A DNA stretch of 64,000 nucleotides from Halorarum halophilum. GTDB lineage: Archaea > Halobacteriota > Halobacteria > Halobacteriales > Haloferacaceae. Shown here piece by piece: positions 58,231-64,000 of this stretch. The translations under genes and the position numbers were made by a program. The stretch spans positions 2,790,001-2,854,000 of the forward strand of contig NZ_CP058529.1 of the NCBI RefSeq assembly GCF_013401515.1. Direction: 5' to 3'. The number at the start of each line of letters is the position of its first letter. Position 1 is the first letter of the stretch. Under the pieces are notes generated by a model. The model worked only from the letters and a program-made list of their open reading frames with translations. It did not search any database and was not told the origin of the DNA.

Positions 58231-59253
58231 TCACCGCCCGATCACCTCCCTGATCCGATCGCCGATGGGGACGTCGCCGCCGAAGCGTTCCCGGAGGCCG
58301 AAGTCGCTGTCGGCGATGCCGTTGGGGAAGAACAGCGTCACGATGACGAGCATTCCCCCCCAGACGACGAGCCTGATCTCGCCGTAGTCGCGCAGGACCT
58401 CCGAGAGCCCGAAGACGATGACGGCGCCGAAGATGCCGCCGCTCAGGGTGCGGAGCCCGCCGATGATGCCCATCGCCATGAACTCGATCATCCGCTCGAT
58501 CTCGAGCATCGGCGGCGAGATGATGAGGATGCTGTACGCCTGGAGCGCCCCCGCGACGCCGGCGATCGACGAGCCGATCAGGAACCCCATGAGCTTGTGG
58601 CGCGGGACGTTGTTCCCGAGCATCCGCGCGGCGTCGGGCGACTCGCGGATGGCCCTGGCGACGAGCCCGAACCGGTTCACGAGGAGCACGTACATCACCA
58701 GCAGCAGCACCCCTACGAGGGAGAGCACGAAGTAGTACATCACGACGCTGTCCCCGCCGAACAGGTAGGGGAATCCGGTGTACCCCGTCGGCCCGCCGGT
58801 GACGTCGCGCAGGAGGATGGTCCCCCGGTAGATGATCTCCGCGTACGCGAGCGTGACCATGCCGACGTACGCGCCGGTGAGCCGCAACACCGGGTAGGCG
58901 ATCGGGAGGCTGAACAGCCCCGCGACGATCCCGCCGAGCAGGATCGACGCCACGGGGTGGACGCCCGCCTCGCCGACGAGCAGCACCGCGGCGTATGCGC
59001 CGATGCCGTACAGCGCGGCGTGGGCGAACGTGAACATCCCGAAGTAGCCGGCGATGAAGATCCAGCTGCTGACGGCGAGGATGGCGATGAACAGCTGCAT
59101 CACGATGTCGAGGGTGTACGCCGTCAGCGCGAGCGGCGCGAGCAACGCGAGGGCGGTTCCGACCGCGATGGCGCGGCCGTTCCTGCTCCGCGCGTCCTCG
59201 GCGAGGCGCTGGCGGGCCCGCCCGAGCGCCGTCCGGAACGTCGAGGCGGTCAT
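58231..59253 (-). CDS. livM: HAAT-type ABC importer permease, LivM family (second system)
   Basis: The protein has 340 residues and about ten helices. LivM blocks are SWIFIAGYFGMFTFAHAALY, LTGAYVGMVTLAYAEIIYRG, AIRESPDAARMLGNNVPRHKL, and SILIISPPMLEIERMIEFMA before GGLRTLSGGIFGAV. A basic N-terminal stretch (ARQRLAEDARSRNGR) leads in. Its ATG overlaps the stop of livH (ATGA). It is one of two membrane channel subunits. It differs clearly in sequence from the livM at 18216, so the two systems are not a recent copy of each other. Confidence 0.93.
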   Translation of the reverse strand: MTASTFRTALGRARQRLAEDARSRNGRAIAVGTALALLAPLALTAYTLDIVMQLFIAILAVSSWIFIAGYFGMFTFAHAALYGIGAYAAVLLVGEAGVHPVASILLGGIVAGLFSLPIAYPVLRLTGAYVGMVTLAYAEIIYRGTILLRDVTGGPTGYTGFPYLFGGDSVVMYYFVLSLVGVLLLVMYVLLVNRFGLVARAIRESPDAARMLGNNVPRHKLMGFLIGSSIAGVAGALQAYSILIISPPMLEIERMIEFMAMGIIGGLRTLSGGIFGAVIVFGLSEVLRDYGEIRLVVWGGMLVIVTLFFPNGIADSDFGLRERFGGDVPIGDRIREVIGR

Positions 59254-60125
59254 CCGTCGAGCCACCCCCCGATGCCGTCGGGATTGACGATCAGGACCGC
59301 CACCATGATCGCGAACAGTACTATCATCGCCGTCTCGCTTGCGATCCAGATCATGCTGATACTCCTGACGATCGCCAGTCCCAGCGCGGCCACGAGCGTC
59401 CCCCTGACGCTCCCCAGCCCGCCGACCATCACGACGATGAACGCGAGCAGGAACGGGTACCACCCCACGGAGGGGTAGACGGAGAACATGGGCGCCAGCA
59501 GCACGCCCGCGAGTCCCGCGAGCGCGGCGCTGGCGCCGAACGTGATCGAGTAGATGCGCTTGGGTCGCACGCCCATGAGGAGCGCGGTGTCGCTGTCCTG
59601 TGAGACCGCCCGGATGGCGAGCCCGAGCTTGGTCCGGGTGATGATCAGGAAGAGCGCGGCCAGCGCGACGAGGGAGATCAGGAAGATGACGAGCCGCTGG
59701 ACGCTGATCGTCACCCCCGCGACGTTCCAGATGACGTCGGTGAACGTCGGGAACGACTTCCGCTGGGAGCCGACGCCGACGAGGATGGCGTTCTCCAGGA
59801 AGATCGCGAGCCCGAGCGTCACGACCATCGACGCGATGTCGAACTCCTCGCGGTCGCGCATCGGCTCCAGCAACGAGTGCTCGACGACGTAGCCGAGCAC
59901 GAACACGACGATCACGGCCAGCACCGACGCGAGGAGGATGCTCCCGGTCGCGCCGAGCGTGTAGAAGCCGACGAAGCCGCCGACCATGAACATCGCGCCG
60001 TGCGCGAAGTTGAGGACGCGCGCGACCCCCCAGATGAGCGTGAGGCCGACCGCGATGAGCGCGAGCTGGCCGCCGAAGAACAGCCCGTTGACCACCTGCT
60101 GGACGAGCAGCCCGCCGCTAACCAT
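59250..60125 (-). CDS. livH: HAAT-type ABC importer permease, LivH family (second system)
   Basis: The protein has 291 residues and about eight helices. Blocks are VVNGLFFGGQLALIAVGLTL, VARVLNFAHGAMFMVGGFVG, ASMVVTLGLAIFLENAILV, AIRAVSQDSDTALLMGVRPK and VVMVGGLGSVRGTLVAALG. It is shorter than the first system's LivH. It precedes livM with an ATGA overlap. The 140-base gap on its upstream side (60126-60266) separates it from livF; no promoter word stands out there. Confidence 0.93.
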   Translation of the reverse strand: MVSGGLLVQQVVNGLFFGGQLALIAVGLTLIWGVARVLNFAHGAMFMVGGFVGFYTLGATGSILLASVLAVIVVFVLGYVVEHSLLEPMRDREEFDIASMVVTLGLAIFLENAILVGVGSQRKSFPTFTDVIWNVAGVTISVQRLVIFLISLVALAALFLIITRTKLGLAIRAVSQDSDTALLMGVRPKRIYSITFGASAALAGLAGVLLAPMFSVYPSVGWYPFLLAFIVVMVGGLGSVRGTLVAALGLAIVRSISMIWIASETAMIVLFAIMVAVLIVNPDGIGGWLDG

Positions 60126-60266
60126 CCGGACCCTCCTCCCGGCCGACGACCGGGTGACGCGTCACGACCCCTTCGGCGCGCGTGCGCCGTGTGGTCGAAT
60201 CGGTTCCGGACCCCCCTGCTTCGTGCCGGGACCGGCCTGCGTCGACCCGCGGGCGAACGGTCCGGG

Positions 60267-60986
60267 TCATCCGTGCCGCTCCCCGATGTACATCTCCATG
60301 ATGTCGCTCTCGTCCCGGAGCTGTTCGGTCTCGCCCTCGAACTCGAGCCGGCCCTGGTCGAGGACGTACACGTAGTCCGCGATCTCGAGCATGGCGCGGA
60401 CGTTCTGTTCGACGATGATCATGTCTTCACCTTGGTCCTTCAACAGCTCCACCTGTTCGAACACGTCCGCGACCAGGTCCGGCGCGAGGCCGGCGCTCGG
60501 CTCGTCCAGCAGGAGGATGTCCGGGTCGGGCATCATCGCCCGCCCGAACGCGACCATCATCTGCTGGCCGCCGCTCAACTGGTCCGCCCGCTGGCCCCGC
60601 TTCTCCTCGAGCACAGGGAACATGTCGTACACCTGCTCGTACCGTCGCTCGAGCACCTCGTCGTCGTCGATGAGGTAGCCGCCGATCCGGAGGTTCTCCT
60701 TCACGGTCATCTCCGGGAACACGTTGCCGTCCTGTGGCAACATCACGACCCCCCGTTCGAGCACGTCGCGCGGGTGGCAGTTCGTGACGTCCTCGTCGCG
60801 GATGCTGATCGTCCCGTCCCAGACGTCGATCAGCCCGTAGATCGCCTTGAGGGTGGTCGACTTCCCGGAGCCGTTCGGCCCGATGATGCAGTTCACCCGG
60901 TCGGGTTCGATCCGCATCGACAGGTCGTACAGGACCTGGTTCTCCTCGTAGCCGGTGTCGACCTCGTGCAGTTCGATCAGGCTCAT
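60267..60986 (-). CDS. livF: HAAT-type ABC importer ATPase, LivF family (second system)
   Basis: The protein has 239 residues. It starts MSLIELHEVDTGYEENQVLY, with Walker A GPNGSGKSTTLKAIYG, signature QLSGGQQMMVAFGRAM, Walker B ILLLDEPSAGLAP and H-loop IVEQNVRAMLEIADYVYVLDQG. It is the second nucleotide-binding subunit. Its ATG comes one base after the livG stop, so the two are translated together. Confidence 0.94.
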   Translation of the reverse strand: MSLIELHEVDTGYEENQVLYDLSMRIEPDRVNCIIGPNGSGKSTTLKAIYGLIDVWDGTISIRDEDVTNCHPRDVLERGVVMLPQDGNVFPEMTVKENLRIGGYLIDDDEVLERRYEQVYDMFPVLEEKRGQRADQLSGGQQMMVAFGRAMMPDPDILLLDEPSAGLAPDLVADVFEQVELLKDQGEDMIIVEQNVRAMLEIADYVYVLDQGRLEFEGETEQLRDESDIMEMYIGERHG

Positions 60987-60987
60987 C

Positions 60988-61701
60988 TCAGGTCCCCCCG
61001 AGGTACGCGTCCCGGACGCGCTCGTCGCTCTGAACCTCCTCGAACGTGCCCGTCATGATGTTCCGGCCGGCGTTCATCACGACGACGCGCTCGCACAGTT
61101 CGCGTATCACCGACATGTCGTGTTCGATGACGAGGATGGCGGTTCCGCCCGCGTTGATCCGTTTGATGTCCTCGATGATCTCGTCCATGAGTGCCGGGTT
61201 GACCCCCGCGGCGGGTTCGTCGAGCAGCACGAGCTCCGGGTCGAGCATGAGCACGCGCGCCAGCTCCAGCAGCTTCTTCTGGCCGCCGCTGATCTCGTCC
61301 GCGCGGTTCTCCGCGACGTGATCGAGGTGGAGCTCCTCGAGCAGCGTCCGGATGCGCTCGTCCCGCTCGTCCGGCCCGTACGGGACGTTGGGGACGAGCA
61401 TGTTCTCGTAGACGGACAGCCGCCCGAACGGCTTCGCGATCTGGAAGGTGCGGCCGATGCCGCGCCGCGAGAGCTGGTTCGGGTCCTCGCCCGTCACGTC
61501 CTCGCCGTCGAAGGTGATCCGCCCGCTCGTCGGCTTGAGAAAGCCCGTGACGAGGTTGAGCGTCGTCGTCTTGCCGGCCCCGTTCGGGCCAATGAGCCCG
61601 ACGAGTTCGCCCGGCTCGACGCGCATGTCGAGCTCGTCGACGGCCACGATGCCGCCGAAGGACTTCGTCAGCCCCTCGGTGACGAGCACGTCGTCGGTCA
61701 C
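60988..61701 (-). CDS. livG: HAAT-type ABC importer ATPase, LivG family (second system)
   Basis: The protein has 237 residues. It starts with VLVTEGLTKSFGGIVAVDEL and has Walker A GPNGAGKTTTLNLVTG, GRTFQIAKPFGRLSVYENML (Q-loop), signature ISGGQKKLLELARVL, Walker B LVLLDEPAAGVNP and H-loop IEHDMSVIRELCERVVVM. The GTG start at 61701 overlaps the amidase stop codon (GTGA). Translational coupling to the amidase is strong evidence that amide uptake and cleavage go together. Confidence 0.94.
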   Translation of the reverse strand: MTDDVLVTEGLTKSFGGIVAVDELDMRVEPGELVGLIGPNGAGKTTTLNLVTGFLKPTSGRITFDGEDVTGEDPNQLSRRGIGRTFQIAKPFGRLSVYENMLVPNVPYGPDERDERIRTLLEELHLDHVAENRADEISGGQKKLLELARVLMLDPELVLLDEPAAGVNPALMDEIIEDIKRINAGGTAILVIEHDMSVIRELCERVVVMNAGRNIMTGTFEEVQSDERVRDAYLGGT

Positions 61702-63161
61702 GCCGTCCCCCCGAGCCCCGTCGGCGGGTACGACCCGACCCACGGGAGCTCACGTTCGACGGCCGCGCAGGCGGCGACGACCCCCCGGTCGTCGAGCCGA
61801 TGCCCGACGAGCTGCATCCCGACGGGGAGCCCGTCGTCAAAGCCGACGGGGACTGACCCCGCCGGGTTGCCGCTCAGGTTGAGCGGCCAGGTGAGCGTCC
61901 AGCCGTGCATCGGGTGGACCGGCTCCCCGTCGACGGTCGGGTCGGTCGTTTCCAGTTCGGGCGCCGTCCGGGAGAGCGTCGGCGTCGCGAGGACGTCGAC
62001 GCCGTCGAGCCCGCGCTGGATCTCGTCGTAGACGGCGGTCCGGCGCCGTCTCGCCGCGGCCATCGTGCTGGCGTCGAGTTCGAGCCCCGCACGGATGCGC
62101 GAGACGACCTCTGGCGTGATCTCCCGGTCCGTCTCGAGGAGGTCGACGCCCGCCGTCCGTTTGAGGTTTTCGTACAGCCCCACGTACCGCTCCTGGAGGA
62201 TCCACTCCAGCGCGTCGTGGCGCTCGTCCCACGAGTCCCCGAAGGAGAGGTCGAGTTGTCTGATGGTCGCGCCGGCGGCCGAGAGGGTGTCGAGCGCGGA
62301 CTCGACCGCCTCGCGGACCACGGGGTCAACCCGGAACCCGCCGAACGTGGGCGAGTAGCCGATCGTCAGGCTCGAGACCGACGCGTCCAGCGCGTCGAGG
62401 TACGACCCCTCCGGCGCCGGGAGGCTGTACGGTTCTCCCACGTCCGGGCCGGCCATCGCGTCGAGCATGAGCGCCGCGTCGCCGACCGTCCGCGCGATGG
62501 GTCCCAGGAACGTGTACGGGAGGACGTTCTCGAAGGCGTCCGGCCGGTCCGGGCCGTCGGGGACGCGGCCGAAGTCGGGGAGGAGCCCGAACACGCCGCA
62601 GGCGCTGGACGGGATCCGGATTGAGCCCGCGGCGTCCGACCCGAGTGCGATGGGGACGAGCCCTGCCGCGACCGCCGCTGCGCTCCCGCCCGAGGACCCG
62701 CCCGTGGTCCGGTCGAGGTCCCACGGGTTTGCCGACGCGCCGAACAGGGGGTTGTCGGTGACGGTCTTGCGGCCGAACTCCGGCGTGTTCGTCTTCCCGA
62801 CGACGATCGCCCCCGCCTCGCGGAGTCGGGCGACGGCGGTGTCGTCGACGTCGGGGACGTTGTCGGCGAACGCGGCCGAGCCGTACGTCGTCCGGACGCC
62901 GCGGGTGCGGTTGAGGTCCTTGATGGCGACCGGCACGCCGTGGAGCGGGCCGAGGTCGTCGCCGCGTTCGACGGCGCGCTCCGCCTCCGCCGCGGCCTCG
63001 CGCGCCGACTCGGCGGTGACGGTGACGAGCGCGTTCAGGTCGGGGTTGAACCGCTCGATGCGGTCGAGGTACGTCTCCACAACGTCGACGGGCGAGAGCT
63101 CCCCGGAGCGAACCCCGTCGGCGATGGACCGCGCCGACTCGTACGGGACTTCCGTCGTCAT
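61698..63161 (-). CDS. Amidase-signature enzyme
   Basis: The protein has 487 residues. The catalytic triad Ser-cisSer-Lys is clear: Lys81 in VPVAIKDLNRT, Ser156 in TTGGSSGGSAAA and Ser180 in GSDAAGSIRIPSS, with the usual 75 and 24 residue spacing. This is a general amidase (the GatA/FAAH/urethanase family). The unit has no GatB or GatC nearby, so tRNA amidation is unlikely. It hydrolyses an amide to acid and ammonia or amine. It starts the tightly coupled gene run that continues into livG. Confidence 0.93.
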   Translation of the reverse strand: MTTEVPYESARSIADGVRSGELSPVDVVETYLDRIERFNPDLNALVTVTAESAREAAAEAERAVERGDDLGPLHGVPVAIKDLNRTRGVRTTYGSAAFADNVPDVDDTAVARLREAGAIVVGKTNTPEFGRKTVTDNPLFGASANPWDLDRTTGGSSGGSAAAVAAGLVPIALGSDAAGSIRIPSSACGVFGLLPDFGRVPDGPDRPDAFENVLPYTFLGPIARTVGDAALMLDAMAGPDVGEPYSLPAPEGSYLDALDASVSSLTIGYSPTFGGFRVDPVVREAVESALDTLSAAGATIRQLDLSFGDSWDERHDALEWILQERYVGLYENLKRTAGVDLLETDREITPEVVSRIRAGLELDASTMAAARRRRTAVYDEIQRGLDGVDVLATPTLSRTAPELETTDPTVDGEPVHPMHGWTLTWPLNLSGNPAGSVPVGFDDGLPVGMQLVGHRLDDRGVVAACAAVERELPWVGSYPPTGLGGTA

Positions 63162-63278
63162 CGTCCCCCGGGGCGTCGACGTTCCCCGTCGTCTCGACTC
63201 GTGGGCCGGCGGCGTGCGGCCGGTACGCGGCGACCGACCGACCGCCCCGAGCGCGCTGTACTCCGACGTCGTTCCGTC

Positions 63279-63701
63279 TTACTGGAGGTCATACTTGAAC
63301 GAGTAGCAGTACTTCTCGTATCCCAGCTCCTCGTAGAACCGGTGGGCGTCCTCGCGCCACAGCCCCGACTCGAGTTCGACGGCCTGGCATCCTCTGTCGG
63401 CCGCCCACTCGTGGACGAACTCCAGGAGCCGCCTCCCGTGGCCCTCAGACCGACGGTCGGCCGTCGTCACGAGGTCGTACACGTAGGCGTGCTTGCCGAG
63501 GTAGAAATTCGTCGAGACGGTGACGCCGGCGACCGCGACGGGGTCGTCGTCGTCGTAGCCGGCGAAGAGCCGGTAGCCCTCCGCGGCCATCTCCTCGTAG
63601 AGCGCCTCGAACTCCTCCCGGTCGAGGTGGGAGCGGAGCTCCGTCAGCACCGGGAACACTTCGGCGCGCTCGGCGTCCGTCTCGACTTCCCTGACGTTCA
63701 T
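63279..63701 (-). CDS. GNAT family acetyltransferase
   Basis: The protein has 140 residues. It starts MNVREVETDAERAEVFPVLT and has the acetyl-CoA loop in TTADRRSEGHGRRLLEFVHE near 80-99. The end ELESGLWREDAHRFYEELGY is the usual last helix region. The substrate is probably a small amine or amino acid; context with amide hydrolases suggests N-acetyl chemistry. It lies between the binding-protein gene and the amidase gene on the same strand, with 62- and 117-base gaps. Confidence 0.9.
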   Translation of the reverse strand: MNVREVETDAERAEVFPVLTELRSHLDREEFEALYEEMAAEGYRLFAGYDDDDPVAVAGVTVSTNFYLGKHAYVYDLVTTADRRSEGHGRRLLEFVHEWAADRGCQAVELESGLWREDAHRFYEELGYEKYCYSFKYDLQ

Positions 63702-63764
63702 GTGTCGTTCGTGTGGGTTGCCGCCCGCGACGGGGTGCGGCGTGGCTGTGTGTCGACGCGCACG

Positions 63765-64000
63765 TCAGTACACGCTCCCGTCGATCTCCGACGTCGCGAC
63801 CTCGCTCGGCCAGACGAGGTTGAGTTCGCCGCCGAGGACCTGGTAGCCGAGCGCCGGCTGGTTGTCGGTGCTGCCCCACGCGGCCTCGTGGTTGTCCTTG
63901 AAGTCGATGTAGCCGGTGCCGCCGGGGATCGGATCGTGGGAGATGACGGTCTCCGCCCACTCGTCGACGCTGGCCGACCGGAACGCGTCCATGCCGTCGA
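63765..64000 (-). CDS. HAAT-type ABC substrate-binding protein, C-terminal part (cut by window end)
   Basis: Only the last 78 or so residues are in the window; the frame stays open past 64000. It ends with ISHDPIPGGTGYIDFKDNHE, then NQPALGYQVLGGELNLVWPS and EIDGSVY, which is typical of the C-terminus of LivJ/UrtA/AmiC-like binding proteins. It should be the first gene of the second importer cluster. The signal peptide and ligand pocket lie outside the window. Confidence 0.8.
   Translation of the reverse strand, partial: DGMDAFRSASVDEWAETVISHDPIPGGTGYIDFKDNHEAAWGSTDNQPALGYQVLGGELNLVWPSEVATSEIDGSVY

Noticed and set aside
58120-59478. A 452-codon plus-strand frame opposite the second livM/livH genes
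   Set aside because: Shadow frame; the opposite strand carries full permease signatures.

Overview
The window looks like a chromosomal segment of a haloarchaeon (class Halobacteria). The sequence is GC-rich and the predicted proteins are strongly acidic. Many genes have a TATA-like element 25-30 bases before the start codon with no room for a leader, as expected for leaderless archaeal mRNAs. Typical haloarchaeal families are present: PolX with a PHP domain, a J-domain ferredoxin, HTH-10 and winged-helix regulators, Tat lipoproteins, type IV pilin, dodecin, DRG GTPase and AglB/STT3-like proteins. I found no rRNA, tRNA or CRISPR array.

Layout. 0-4 kb: repair and RNA genes (PolX overlapping a Mut7-C ribonuclease) and conserved unknowns. 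4.0-4.5 kb: two inverted copies of a hairpin-rich non-coding repeat, with a third at 35.1 kb. 4.6-13 kb: acyl-CoA metabolism (methylmalonyl-CoA mutase large subunit, acetyl-CoA synthetase, a DUF4212/SSS symporter pair probably for acetate, and a second acyl-CoA ligase). 13-15.5 kb: MinD-like ATPase, GNAT enzyme with a zinc ribbon, and a haloacid-dehalogenase-type hydrolase. 15.7-21.6 kb: a branched-chain-type (HAAT) ABC importer operon ending in a co-translated thioredoxin-like protein. 21.6-27 kb: regulators, a zinc-ribbon microprotein, a histidine kinase, a universal stress protein and a secreted beta-helix protein. 27.3-30.5 kb: cytochrome oxidase subunit I with small membrane partners. 30.6-41 kb: DRG GTPase, maleate-isomerase-like enzyme, tandem VOC protein, an integral membrane protein divergent from a beta-propeller, J-domain ferredoxin, alcohol dehydrogenase and UppP.

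41-47.8 kb is an accessory region of visibly lower GC. Eight small or orphan genes, each with its own promoter, are separated one by one by copies of a dispersed repeat with core CTGAATACAGAGCGCGTAT. All but the last copy point the same way. The array looks like a cassette array, but no recombinase is visible. One cassette gene, a 72-residue zinc-ribbon protein, has a close paralogue at 22.6 kb that carries the same repeat downstream. The region ends in a broken surface-protein gene.

48.5-55.4 kb: a winged-helix membrane regulator, a PAS kinase, dodecin, DUF2267, VanZ, an STT3-like protein lacking the usual WWDYG motif, and a type IV pilin. 55.5-64 kb (minus strand): a catabolic cluster with a second HAAT importer (partial binding protein, two permeases, two ATPases) and three amide-bond hydrolases (amidase-signature, M20, HDAC-like) plus a GNAT. 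It probably takes up and breaks down an amide or N-acyl compound.
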